From positions 3,100,001 to 3,164,000 of the forward strand of contig CP148031.1 of NCBI GenBank assembly GCA_040500365.1: a stretch of 64,000 nt of DNA. Reading direction: 5' to 3'. This DNA is from Dehalobacter alkaniphilus (GTDB taxonomy: Bacteria; Bacillota; Desulfitobacteriia; Desulfitobacteriales; Syntrophobotulaceae). The position numbers and the translations under genes were made by a program. Below are positions 1 through 6,865 of the stretch, piece by piece. Under the pieces are notes generated by a model. The model was not told where the DNA came from. It made no database searches and saw only the letters and a list, made by a program, of their open reading frames with translations. Numbering within the stretch: position 1 is the first letter of the stretch; each line of letters opens with the position of its first letter.

Positions 1-138
1 GTGGGACTTCCTGGTGTCGTATCGATACTTTGGATTCTGCATGTCTTCGATCAGTTGAGTCAGTACGGTATATAATTCCTGTCCAATGATTATCTCGCCG
101 GCATTGATCGCTTCATAGTACTGTTCAAGGTATGTCAT
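1..138 (-). CDS. phage terminase large subunit, N-terminal part (partial)
   Basis: The reading frame starts at ATG 138 and leaves the window at position 1, so only about 46 residues are visible (start MTYLEQYYEAINAG). The acidic Y-x(n)-GEIIIG-x-E-x(n)-L opening resembles the N-terminus of phage TerL proteins, the ATPase and nuclease motor that packages DNA. No Walker motif is visible because it lies outside. Its ATG overlaps the stop of the preceding gene (ATGA), which suggests translational coupling with the small-terminase-like protein. The TerL call rests mostly on position and the short N-terminus. Confidence 0.55.
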   Translation of the reverse strand, partial: MTYLEQYYEAINAGEIIIGQELYTVLTQLIEDMQNPKYRYDTRKSH

Positions 139-464
139 TCATCAGCATCCGATTGTTCTTTGATAAACTTTGCATACTCGTCATCCTCTTCTACCGAGTT
201 CTTAGTTAAAACGCTATTCAAAGTTTTAATGACGATCGCATAGGCAGCCAGATTTTTAAGATATTGCTTGCCTGCTTCTGTCGGTTTTTGAAGATCCGGA
301 CGCGTAGGATGAATCTTGATCATGCCGACTTCTCTGATGACATCTCTGAGTTTATCGTTTTCATCGGATAAGAACGCAGCTTCGTAAACCAGTTTTTCAA
401 CAAGCTTTTGCTTTGGTGGATCAACCTTTGAAAATATATCCTTAAGCTTTTCGAGCTCTGTCAT
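135..464 (-). CDS. P27-like phage terminase small subunit
   Basis: 109-residue acidic, helical protein. The segment around residues 48-70 (MIKIHPTRPDLQKPTEAG) is of the type found in P27-family small terminase subunits, which recognise phage DNA and load it onto TerL. It lies directly upstream of the probable terL with a 4-nt ATGA overlap, the usual TerS-TerL arrangement. A second small-terminase-like protein is encoded at 1324-1773, so which of the two is the real TerS is uncertain. Confidence 0.55.
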   Translation of the reverse strand: MTELEKLKDIFSKVDPPKQKLVEKLVYEAAFLSDENDKLRDVIREVGMIKIHPTRPDLQKPTEAGKQYLKNLAAYAIVIKTLNSVLTKNSVEEDDEYAKFIKEQSDADE

Positions 465-615
465 TTAATCACCACTTTCTGTAGTTTTTGAAGGATCACT
501 TTTGCTTTCGCGCATTTTCCGGAAACTTTGACCGTTTTTTGATTTTTTCGATTTGCGTGCTTCCGTTGACCCTTATCCAGTTCCCAATGTGAACTGCTTA
601 GTTTTGAATCGGGGG
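461..615 (-). other. in-frame extension reachable from the HNH gene by -1 frameshift
   Basis: After the stop of the HNH/P-loop gene, the -1 frame stays open for about 50 codons (basic, Lys/Arg-rich) and ends in a TGA overlapping the ATG of the P27-like gene, matching the ATGA junctions around it. It contains no ATG or TTG start, and its only GTG codons lie near the end. A run of seven C (minus strand; 611-617 on plus) sits just before the HNH stop and fits a C CCC CCG slip pattern. It is either a C-terminal part of the HNH protein reached by slippage, the result of a one-base deletion, or noncoding. Confidence 0.35.
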
Positions 616-1323
616 GGTAGTGACATCCGGTCTAAACTTACTAAACCATTCTTGAATGTAACGCTGCCACTCCTGTTTATACGGAATCTTTTCATTGTCT
701 GCGTAAAGCCTGGATATACACTCCTGCTCTGTTGCTTCTACATAGATCACTTCAGCACCGAGTTGCTGTGCCAAGCGATCACGTTCAGTATTAAGCGGAT
801 AACCACCAATGATCCACGCCTGCTTCCACTTACCTGTCCTTGTCTTGACCTGATCAAGAATAGAATCACGTAAGGTGAATACGTTGGCTGCAAGTTCTGT
901 TGGCTTGTCGTATGCAGGTAATAGAGTGATCGCCTTGTACAGTTCATCCATATCAAGGACGATGTCACGTCGGCCTTTGCTGGCCCTCACAAACGTCGTC
1001 TTGCCTGATAGTGGCGCACCATACACGATGAATACTTTCTGCGGCATCCACTGACCAAAGCGGTCATGGATCTGATTATGGCACTGGTGATGAACCAGCA
1101 TCACGTTACTTGGATTAAGAGATACCATGACGTCATTGACGTTCTGTGGTGTGATCTCTTTCTTATGGTGACCGATACAATCAATGTCCTTGATGATCGG
1201 CTTACCGCATTGCTCACACAGTAATCCTTTGACCGGATCGGTGCGCTCAAGCATGAGCTGACGACGTAGCATTATCCACTCTGGGCTTTTGTAGAAGTCA
1301 GAAAGCAGTTTATACTTAGCCAT
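598..1323 (-). CDS. HNH endonuclease fused to a P-loop kinase-like domain
   Basis: 241 residues. Residues 1-95 form an HNH-type domain with a Cys pair (CEQCG), then GHHKKE and a distal HHQCHNQIH, which fit a ββα-metal nuclease. From about residue 100 a P-loop begins (VYGAPLSGKTTF), followed by VLDMDELY and a Cys/Arg-containing tail like small-molecule or nucleotide kinases. The gene lies between two small-terminase-like genes; HNH proteins next to terminases often assist packaging in phages. Why the nuclease is joined to a kinase fold is not known to me. The C-terminus may be longer if the C7 run at 611-617 is slipped. Confidence 0.75.
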   Translation of the reverse strand: MAKYKLLSDFYKSPEWIMLRRQLMLERTDPVKGLLCEQCGKPIIKDIDCIGHHKKEITPQNVNDVMVSLNPSNVMLVHHQCHNQIHDRFGQWMPQKVFIVYGAPLSGKTTFVRASKGRRDIVLDMDELYKAITLLPAYDKPTELAANVFTLRDSILDQVKTRTGKWKQAWIIGGYPLNTERDRLAQQLGAEVIYVEATEQECISRLYADNEKIPYKQEWQRYIQEWFSKFRPDVTTPPIQN

Positions 1324-1773
1324 CTATTTCCACTCTTCAGCACTTGCCAATCTTTCTCTTAGTTCAAGCTCTTGCTTCTTGAGCTGAATCATTTGAGGAT
1401 TGTCGGCATAATGTTCAGGATCCTTGTTCTTCAATAGTCCAAACAATGCTCCTGTATCTGGTGCCTGATGTTTCTTGGTTATTTCGGTGTAAGTAGTTGT
1501 CGTTCCATCTTCGGTCTTGGTATATACTTTTTTTTCTTCATATTCGTAACCAAGAGCTTTTTTAATCAACGCATTTTCTAGTTCAGTGACCAGAGTTTCC
1601 TTACCCTTTTTTAAAGCCTTTACAATCTCGCTGTGTTCTTTCTTATATCTTTCGAGAGTTGCAACACATATTCCGAGGTTTTCAGCGATCTGATCCTCAC
1701 GCAAACCATCTCTGGCCCACTTCTCAACGAGATGTAATTTATCTTTGACTTTATCCCATTTGCTTAAGGCCAT
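1324..1773 (-). CDS. HTH-containing small-terminase-like protein
   Basis: 149 residues. The N-terminal helix-turn-helix (about residues 22-45, AENLGICVATLERYKKEH) is followed by a helical region and a β-rich KKVYTKTEDGTTTTYTEI stretch. This resembles phage small terminases and their HTH relatives that count 'DPEHYADN' near the end. It is the first gene after the early-operon terminator and is directly followed (one base) by the HNH/P-loop gene. It could be the DNA-recognition TerS, with the P27-like protein as a second component. Confidence 0.6.
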   Translation of the reverse strand: MALSKWDKVKDKLHLVEKWARDGLREDQIAENLGICVATLERYKKEHSEIVKALKKGKETLVTELENALIKKALGYEYEEKKVYTKTEDGTTTTYTEITKKHQAPDTGALFGLLKNKDPEHYADNPQMIQLKKQELELRERLASAEEWK

Positions 1774-1812
1774 TTAATTCACGCACCTCTCATCAGGAAC
1801 AAGGTAACACAA

Positions 1813-1838
1813 TAAAAAAGCTCGGTAAGTACCGAACT
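1813..1838 (-). terminator. terminator of the prophage early operon
   Basis: On the minus strand an 8-bp stem (AGTTCGGT / ACCGAGCT, one G-U pair that exists only in the minus-strand RNA) with a 4-nt loop is followed by six T. It lies directly after the stop of the 1841-2095 gene and separates the early operon from the packaging genes. Confidence 0.75.
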
Positions 1839-1840
1839 TT

Positions 1841-2095
1841 TTATAATGTCATTCGTTTGAATATCGCTTTGTTGTTTTTTTGCTCAATCAATACCTCATA
1901 TTCTGGTATTGTATCACCGTCATTAACGTCATCAAATTGCTCACCAATGGCCTTATACATGACCTTATCTTCTGCCTTTATGTAGGTCGATTCAGTAATG
2001 AACAAACCGGTGAATAACATGTGAACGTAGAACTTCTGATCGATGCGTTTTGACTTTAGCATCTTTTCAGGAACCTTAAATATCCCGATTCTCAT
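1841..2095 (-). CDS. phage hypothetical protein (84 aa)
   Basis: 84 residues, mixed charge, no recognised domain (start MRIGIFKVPEKMLKSKRID). The centre, FYVHMLFTGLFITESTY, looks like buried β-strands rather than a membrane helix. Its ATG overlaps the stop of the preceding 63-aa gene, so it is translated as part of the early operon and is its last gene. Confidence 0.5.
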   Translation of the reverse strand: MRIGIFKVPEKMLKSKRIDQKFYVHMLFTGLFITESTYIKAEDKVMYKAIGEQFDDVNDGDTIPEYEVLIEQKNNKAIFKRMTL

Positions 2096-2283
2096 TGCTT
2101 GTCACTTTTCAGCCATTCAAGCATGACTTCTTTATCATCGAATTCTTCGCTCAGTATAAGGCCTTTAGTGTTATCGATGGCTACATATTTCATATCGCTT
2201 AACGTCCAGTACCTTCCTAGCGGTTTCCGGTGTTTCATGATTAGATACGCTTCAAATTTACCGACTTCGTATATTTCATCCAT
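2092..2283 (-). CDS. phage hypothetical protein (63 aa)
   Basis: 63 residues with two aromatic β-strand-like segments (FEAYLIMKHRKPLGRYW and MKYVAIDNTKGLILSEEF) and an acidic C-terminus. No family recognised. ATGA overlap with the next gene supports translation in the operon. Confidence 0.5.
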   Translation of the reverse strand: MDEIYEVGKFEAYLIMKHRKPLGRYWTLSDMKYVAIDNTKGLILSEEFDDKEVMLEWLKSDKQ

Positions 2284-2290
2284 TATTTAC

Positions 2291-2839
2291 TCACTCTACC
2301 ACTTTGATCTCGGTGATCGTGCCTTCAAACACTTTGTTTACATTACCGCTGCTCTTTACGATCGGCAGTATCTTTTCAACATCAATGATGAACTCGATCA
2401 TGCTTCCATCCTGGTGAACGCAGGTTGTCGCACCTTTTATTTCACCAATAATGGCATAGATCGTTTCGCCTGAACTGAGGGTTATGATGTACATCGTTCC
2501 AACAGGCCCATACTGTTTGGCCATTGCAACCATGTAATATCCGTTGTATCGGCGGAAACCGTATGTATCTGTCTTTGCGGTTTGTTGGAGTTTCCACTGT
2601 CTTGATGTTTGGCTGGTGATCTTACTGTAGTCCATCCATGACTTGAAAGTGCTTGTTGTTGAGCATACCGGCATAGTCTTATAAACCGGCTCTTTTGCTT
2701 CTATGATTTCAGGATTGACGATGACGTCAGCTTCCTGGATCATAGGTTGTTCAATCGATGCAGCGCTGATCTGCACAAACTGATTCATCCAAGAGATTAT
2801 GACTATGGATAATAATATGACGATACCGATCTTTCTCAT
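2291..2839 (-). CDS. phage secreted protein of unknown function
   Basis: 182 residues with an N-terminal signal peptide or membrane anchor (MRKIGIVILLSIVIISWM). The extracellular part from about residue 70 is β-rich and Gly/Tyr-rich, with GTMYIITLSSGETIYAIIG and two Cys (TTC, plus one near residue 58). The look is that of a small β-barrel such as 3D/RlpA-type folds, but the catalytic Asp triad of 3D domains is not evident. Secreted proteins in a phage early operon may act on the host envelope or in superinfection. Overlaps the YopX gene by 4 nt. Confidence 0.55.
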   Translation of the reverse strand: MRKIGIVILLSIVIISWMNQFVQISAASIEQPMIQEADVIVNPEIIEAKEPVYKTMPVCSTTSTFKSWMDYSKITSQTSRQWKLQQTAKTDTYGFRRYNGYYMVAMAKQYGPVGTMYIITLSSGETIYAIIGEIKGATTCVHQDGSMIEFIIDVEKILPIVKSSGNVNKVFEGTITEIKVVE

Positions 2840-3303
2840 TTTAGCAGCTCCGGATTATCGTGTTTATTACCTAGTGTTCTTGCATCTTCATGAAAGAACT
2901 CACTATATGCAAAGCTTCCCCAACGGAATACACTAGGCATCCCATATAAATTTTTAAGGTTTGTACAAACAAGCTGAATGTCAGGATTTAATTTCACAAC
3001 AGCAATCCTTATCGGGTTCTCATTGTATTTGTGACCCCATTCAACGATATCATCTTCATAGACTTCACCGTCTTTCGTGTATATCCCAACAAACTTACCA
3101 ACGGTATCGGGGATAACTCTAACAATTTCTTCTCCATCATCAATAAGACACCATTTCTTTCCAATCCCTGCTATATATTTTCTTTTCCAATAAATTGGTT
3201 TGATAATGTAGCAATCGCCACTTTTATCTATAAATAAACTTCCGTAAACAAACTCATGATTCTCTGTGTCTGCTCGTTTCCCTCTAAACTTGTTCGTTAT
3301 CAT
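2836..3303 (-). CDS. YopX-family phage protein
   Basis: 155 residues. The opening ITNKFRGKRADTENHEFVYGSL and the later FVGIYTKDGEVYEDDIVEWG are the hallmark patterns of the YopX family (first seen in the SPβ phage), small β-rich proteins of unknown function common in Firmicute phages. Overlaps its neighbours on both sides by 4 nt. Confidence 0.85.
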   Translation of the reverse strand: MITNKFRGKRADTENHEFVYGSLFIDKSGDCYIIKPIYWKRKYIAGIGKKWCLIDDGEEIVRVIPDTVGKFVGIYTKDGEVYEDDIVEWGHKYNENPIRIAVVKLNPDIQLVCTNLKNLYGMPSVFRWGSFAYSEFFHEDARTLGNKHDNPELLK

Positions 3304-3797
3304 TTGATCTCACTTTCTCGATTCTTACTTCTTTCAGAATCAAATCCGTTCGGATATCGCTTTTGCAACTTTAGGACATTACGATGAGCAACCTCAGATA
3401 GTGAAACACCAAGACCGGATGCCAGGATCGCTACGTACCAAATCACATCCCCTGCTTCCTCTATCAGCTTGTCCTCATCTAGCTCATGGCCTTGAAATGT
3501 GGCCTTCTTGTACAGATCCGCGATCTCACCGGCTTCACCGTTAAGTCCAAGCACTCCGTTGAGTACCATCTGTTCCGGTGTGAGCTTGTTGGCTGTTCTT
3601 AAAGACTTTATCTGAAATTCATTGAGATCGTTATTACTGACCGAAACATACAGTTCACCCAATACGTCAATCTTGTGCTGGTACTCATCGATCAACTTAT
3701 TGGCGTTCTTTCCAGTGATGACGGACTGCTGATTCAGGTTGTAGACCATATGATCACGAATGTATTCAATTTGCTCTTCTTTGGATATCTGTTTCAA
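3300..3797 (-). CDS. MazG-like nucleotide pyrophosphohydrolase
   Basis: 165 residues. Residues 85-150 carry a MazG-type all-α fold: NGEAGEIADLYKK supplies the E-x(2)-E motif and EEAGDVIWYVAI the second E-x(2)-D motif that bind Mg2+ and the NTP phosphates. Such phage enzymes hydrolyse NTPs or dNTPs, and are thought to clean the nucleotide pool or lower alarmone signalling during infection. The first 60 residues, including NLNQQSVITGKNANKL, are an unassigned extension. Confidence 0.8.
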   Translation of the reverse strand: MKQISKEEQIEYIRDHMVYNLNQQSVITGKNANKLIDEYQHKIDVLGELYVSVSNNDLNEFQIKSLRTANKLTPEQMVLNGVLGLNGEAGEIADLYKKATFQGHELDEDKLIEEAGDVIWYVAILASGLGVSLSEVAHRNVLKLQKRYPNGFDSERSKNRESEIK

Positions 3798-4026
3798 AAC
3801 CTTGTACCTCTATTGTAATTTCGCTTTCTTTGTTGTTGATCTCGCTGATCATGGACTCCGCCATCGTCTTGATCGCTTCAAGGTGCATGACGGTGACGAG
3901 CTTATTGTTTTCGGTGAACTGAAATCTAGGATCATTGATACGACCAAGTGCTTTGGTCATCAACCCAATCGTTGTTTCCAATTCCCATAATGCAAGCACT
4001 TCATTTTCGTTTAATTTGACTGTCAT
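3766..4026 (-). CDS. phage hypothetical protein (86 aa)
   Basis: Helical, acidic protein with no recognised family. I chose ATG 4026 (MTVKLNENEV) over the GTG 12 bases upstream because that ATG overlaps the TGA of the small membrane-protein gene, as at other junctions in this operon. The C-terminus overlaps the MazG-like gene by 32 nt. Confidence 0.5.
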   Translation of the reverse strand: MTVKLNENEVLALWELETTIGLMTKALGRINDPRFQFTENNKLVTVMHLEAIKTMAESMISEINNKESEITIEVQGFETDIQRRAN

Positions 4027-4121
4027 CTGAATAACCACATTCCAATAAGGAAACCAATGACGAATCCTTCTACAGTGATAACTATGATGAACGGATAATA
4101 GTCCTTGAATATCTGCTTCAT
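4023..4121 (-). CDS. small membrane protein (32 aa)
   Basis: A 32-codon frame (MKQIFKDYYPFIIVITVEG, then FVIGFLIGMWLFR) consisting mainly of one transmembrane helix. Its ATG overlaps the TGA of the upstream zinc-ribbon gene and its TGA overlaps the ATG of the next gene, so the frame fits the coupled operon on both sides. The preceding sequence contains AAGGAACG as a ribosome binding site. Function unknown. Confidence 0.6.
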   Translation of the reverse strand: MKQIFKDYYPFIIVITVEGFVIGFLIGMWLFR

Positions 4122-4276
4122 TTCACGTTCCTTTCTTGATGCTTTGATATGCCACACACTATTTTTAAGAATTTTAGTTTAGATCCGCATTTATCGCATC
4201 GAACATCGCTAACGTTTCTTACAACATCGCTCTGCTTGCACTTTTTACAAAATCTTATTACTGGGACTTCAGCCAT
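4118..4276 (-). CDS. small zinc-ribbon protein (52 aa)
   Basis: 52-residue frame starting ATG 4276. Two Cys pairs, CKKC (residues 10-13) and CDKC (27-30), predict a treble-clef or rubredoxin-like zinc ribbon; the ends are basic. ATGA overlap with the next gene. Such small Zn proteins are frequent in phage early operons, and the function here is unknown. Confidence 0.6.
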   Translation of the reverse strand: MAEVPVIRFCKKCKQSDVVRNVSDVRCDKCGSKLKFLKIVCGISKHQERNVK

Positions 4277-4349
4277 TTTTTATTACTTTTTCGCTCCTTT
4301 TCGAGTGATAAATAACCTATACATTATATTCCAAGCCGTAAACGCTACT

Positions 4350-4437
4350 TTAAGCCTTATAGAATCAGGCTTTTTGGCGTGTTTTTCGAGGTCGATACTT
4401 TTTGATAAAATCGACCTCGTTTTTTCACGCTTTTTTT
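4350..4437 (+). terminator. two tandem plus-strand terminator-like hairpins in a minus-strand operon
   Basis: On the plus strand AAGCCT...AGGCTTTTT (about 4351-4375) is followed by a larger structure: GCGTG, five T, then CGAGGTCGAT with its exact complement ATCGACCTCG, six T, CACGC and nine T (about 4378-4437). The T-tracts follow the stems only on the plus strand; on the minus strand they are A-tracts. No plus-strand gene is visible to terminate. The rest of 4277-4437 holds nothing else I recognise. Confidence 0.6.
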
Positions 4438-4683
4438 TTACTGCGCACCTTTAGATGTTGGATGATTATAGATCACTATTACCTCAACATTTTCTGCGGC
4501 ATAATCTCGTATGATGTTTTTGATTCGTTCGGTTCTTTGTGTATATGCAATTACCTTATGCATTGGCTTTCTGACCGGTTGTTCAGCTGAAGGCTGCGGC
4601 TGTGGTTCAGCTGAAGGCTGCGCCTGTGGGCATTGAAACTTGATTGACTGATCGATCATGATTGCTCTTCTTCGTGGTCTCAT
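4438..4683 (-). CDS. phage hypothetical protein with Pro/Gln-rich repeat (81 aa)
   Basis: 81 residues, basic N-terminus (MRPRRRA), then a duplicated 8-residue block PQAQPSAE / PQPQPSAE made by a 24-bp tandem repeat, then a compact segment with RIKNIIRDYAAENVEVIVIY. The second half resembles a small α/β unit; the repeat is probably a linker. No family recognised. Confidence 0.5.
   Translation of the reverse strand: MRPRRRAIMIDQSIKFQCPQAQPSAEPQPQPSAEQPVRKPMHKVIAYTQRTERIKNIIRDYAAENVEVIVIYNHPTSKGAQ
4582..4629. repeat. 24-bp tandem duplication
   Basis: Two adjacent 24-bp units differing at one base; in frame with the host gene, adding eight residues per unit. Likely expandable by replication slippage. 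Confidence 0.9.
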
Positions 4684-4925
4684 AATGTTTCCAGTTCCGC
4701 CAGTAATTTGGCTTGTTGTTTCAGACGATTCTTAAACAACATTGAAGCGATTTGCTTTTCTTCCGATGGTGTTAATTCAATCTCGCAAGTTAGGTTATCC
4801 TTGCCTTGACATTTAAACGAGCATAGTTGATCTTGGTCACGTTCTAAGATTTCTTCGATATCTGCTTCAATAAAATAAAGCGCTTCATCAATTTCAACCG
4901 CTCTGTCTATGTTTTCGCGTTTCAT
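4680..4925 (-). CDS. phage hypothetical protein (81 aa)
   Basis: Acidic helical protein (MKRENIDRAVEIDEALYFIE) with two Cys in CSFKCQG. The C-terminal half is a Lys/Gln/Leu-rich amphipathic helix. Overlaps the next gene by 4 nt. No family recognised. Confidence 0.5.
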   Translation of the reverse strand: MKRENIDRAVEIDEALYFIEADIEEILERDQDQLCSFKCQGKDNLTCEIELTPSEEKQIASMLFKNRLKQQAKLLAELETL

Positions 4926-4934
4926 ATTGTTTAC

Positions 4935-5246
4935 TTACCTTGTTGGTATTCTTGGTGCTTCAGGCACTTCTCGAACTTCGTTTTGAGCTATGTAGTCTTG
5001 AGGTGCAAGGCTGATTGCGGCTGGAATGTTCGCGTAGATCGCGTTGAGCGTTGAGATCGCATCATCAGCTGTATCAAACGATCTGAGCATAATCTTTGTG
5101 TCTTTGTCTATGTATCCGTTAAGCACGAACTTTCCAATGTATGACTCTTCTTCTTTTGTTGCAATCCAATCTGCAGACTTAAAGGCTTCAACCTTGATGA
5201 TTTTAAAGTCGCACAGCATCATTCCATTTTGAGTTTTGATGATCAT
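4935..5246 (-). CDS. phage hypothetical protein (103 aa)
   Basis: Starts MIIKTQNGMMLCDFKIIKVE, giving a β-hairpin-rich N-terminus and a LRSFDTADDAISTLNAIYA helix followed by a Pro-rich tail. It resembles small phage proteins of unknown role. The AAGGAAACT sequence just upstream is a ribosome binding site. Confidence 0.5.
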   Translation of the reverse strand: MIIKTQNGMMLCDFKIIKVEAFKSADWIATKEEESYIGKFVLNGYIDKDTKIMLRSFDTADDAISTLNAIYANIPAAISLAPQDYIAQNEVREVPEAPRIPTR

Positions 5247-5264
5247 AATAGTTTCCTTTCTTGC

Positions 5265-5552
5265 CTATAGTAGGCTTTCCTGAACGTTTTCAAGAAGCTT
5301 AGGATCGATCTGTTTGATGCACTTCACGATTACCGCTTTCAGTTCATCCAAACTATCCGGATACTCGCAGAATCCATACTGACGGTTGTCGAAGTCGACA
5401 CCGAATCCTTTTGATTTCCGGATGCTGATGATGATCCGCGTCTTGATTCCAATGTTGACTGATATGCACTTGTTTTCACGAATATATGAATGTATCCATT
5501 CAAGATGAGGAAACTCTTCTTTCAACCACTTCATCAATGCGTCGTATTTCAT
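5265..5552 (-). CDS. phage hypothetical protein (95 aa)
   Basis: α/β pattern: an amphipathic N-terminal helix (ALMKWLKEEFPHLEWIHS), three short β-strands, then a C-terminal helix. No recognised domain. Directly follows the zinc-ribbon gene (stop and start adjacent). Confidence 0.5.
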   Translation of the reverse strand: MKYDALMKWLKEEFPHLEWIHSYIRENKCISVNIGIKTRIIISIRKSKGFGVDFDNRQYGFCEYPDSLDELKAVIVKCIKQIDPKLLENVQESLL

Positions 5553-5864
5553 TTATTGCTCCTTTTCCCACTCAATCGCTTTACCACATCCTGAGCAGAA
5601 GTTAGCACCTTTATGCTCACTATCAATCCATTGACCACATGATCCACACCAATAAGACCCAATATCTTTAGCCGGTTTAATCTTGGTTTCTCTGTCCACG
5701 ATCTCAATGATGTCTGATACGATCTTTGCTTTATGATTTGCTTCCTGGATATATCGTTGAGATCCACCGTTCTTGAGTGCTTGAAATGCCAGCAGCTCAT
5801 GTTCGCGTTTGTGTTCATTCAACCACTCCAGCATCTCTTCTTTTGTTTTTTTTGTTTCTTTCAT
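5553..5864 (-). CDS. phage protein with C-terminal zinc ribbon (103 aa)
   Basis: The N-terminal 65 residues are a charged helical segment; the C-terminus holds CGSCG and CSGCG separated by 16 residues, a typical zinc-ribbon. Probably binds nucleic acid or protein; the function is not recognised. Confidence 0.6.
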   Translation of the reverse strand: MKETKKTKEEMLEWLNEHKREHELLAFQALKNGGSQRYIQEANHKAKIVSDIIEIVDRETKIKPAKDIGSYWCGSCGQWIDSEHKGANFCSGCGKAIEWEKEQ

Positions 5865-5876
5865 TGTGTTTTCCTT

Positions 5877-5966
5877 TCAGGTAAGCAATATGATGACGGT
5901 ATACAAGATCGCGTATAAGATAATTTGGATCATCAAAGCGATCATTAAACCTTTAAAGAATTTCAT
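5877..5966 (-). CDS. small membrane protein (29 aa)
   Basis: 29-codon frame (MKFFKGLMIALMIQIILYA...) made almost entirely of one transmembrane helix, with AAAGGAAC at proper distance before ATG 5966. It fills an otherwise empty gap in the operon. Function unknown; a second such frame is at 4023-4121. Confidence 0.55.
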   Translation of the reverse strand: MKFFKGLMIALMIQIILYAILYTVIILLT

Positions 5967-5977
5967 AGTTTGTTCCT

Positions 5978-6271
5978 TTAGATGTCATACCATCTGGTAT
6001 AGATGTATCTTTTTTTCCGCCATCTGTGAAAGTGCTTATTGACCACCTGCTGACGGATCATTAGTGGATACTTACCGATGACATTAAACACGATATGATG
6101 CATTCCGACGCTGATGATGTAATATTCAACCGAGGCATCTTTCATCATCTTGATGTTTTCGCCACCGATTAACCGAACAGTGCAACCGGCAAATGATGCC
6201 TCAAGTGAGTGTTCATCTTTATCACGTTGGAACCATTCAAGAAAACTTTCAAATAATCTTGTTTTGCTCAT
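5978..6271 (-). CDS. phage hypothetical protein (97 aa)
   Basis: Starts MSKTRLFESFLEWFQRDKDEH. β-rich centre and a basic, aromatic C-terminus (HFHRWRKKRYIYTRWYD) suggestive of nucleic-acid contact. No family recognised. Confidence 0.5.
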   Translation of the reverse strand: MSKTRLFESFLEWFQRDKDEHSLEASFAGCTVRLIGGENIKMMKDASVEYYIISVGMHHIVFNVIGKYPLMIRQQVVNKHFHRWRKKRYIYTRWYDI

Positions 6272-6281
6272 TTTGTTCCTT

Positions 6282-6536
6282 TCACAGATCCAGTGTTAAC
6301 TGGTTATCATCTTCATCCTCTTCGGTTGAGATACTGTATTGCTTTTTGAGTTCATCAGTGAACATTTTAAGATGCTGGTTCATTTGCTTTTTATTCATCC
6401 TCGCCCAGCGTTTAGTTTTGTCTGTTATTTCCGGTATATAAAGCCAAGATGATAACCTTCCTTTTTCATCAACGCACATCCGGATAACTTCTGACTTTCC
6501 ATTCAAAATAAATGTGTAGATCAATATCGCCTTCAT
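6282..6536 (-). CDS. phage hypothetical protein (84 aa)
   Basis: N-terminal β-strands (ILIYTFILNGKSEVIRM), a basic helix (KRWARMNKKQMNQHLKMF) and an acidic tail (STEEDEDDNQLTLDL). No family recognised. ATGA overlap with the preceding gene. Confidence 0.5.
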   Translation of the reverse strand: MKAILIYTFILNGKSEVIRMCVDEKGRLSSWLYIPEITDKTKRWARMNKKQMNQHLKMFTDELKKQYSISTEEDEDDNQLTLDL

Positions 6537-6865
6537 AAATGATCACCATCAATGAATGAGAATATTGTCATCTGATAGGATTCTTGATTTGCACCGATTT
6601 TATCAAGTGCTCTGACTATCCAATTTTCAACCTCATCAAATGATTCTAACGGCCCACATTGTCCTGATGTTTTGTCATGAATACTCACGCTGATCCTGTG
6701 GCTTCCGTCAAAGATTGTTAGAGGGTGTAATTCAATACAGACATTTTTAGGCAGATAACAAGTTATGGTGTCGCGATTTGACCCCTTTTCAATTTTCCAA
6801 TCTATCCATCCAAATCGACGCATAACAAACTCAAATACTTCTGTCATCGTTGCTGGTTGTTCCAT
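6533..6865 (-). CDS. phage hypothetical protein (110 aa)
   Basis: α/β protein (start MEQPATMTEVFEFVMRRFGW). The pattern of alternating strands with LESFDEVENWIVRALDKIG resembles the 95-aa protein at 5265-5552 in general layout, but I see no clear identity. Its first 35 bases lie inside the end of the HNH gene. Confidence 0.5.
   Translation of the reverse strand: MEQPATMTEVFEFVMRRFGWIDWKIEKGSNRDTITCYLPKNVCIELHPLTIFDGSHRISVSIHDKTSGQCGPLESFDEVENWIVRALDKIGANQESYQMTIFSFIDGDHL

Noticed and set aside
4582..4629. Tandem 24-bp units as a CRISPR-like array
   Set aside because: Only two units, no spacers, and in frame within a protein gene.
5549..5818. 89-aa minus frame overlapping the zinc-ribbon gene
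   Set aside because: Out-of-frame shadow of 5553-5864, which has CxxC motifs and proper junctions.
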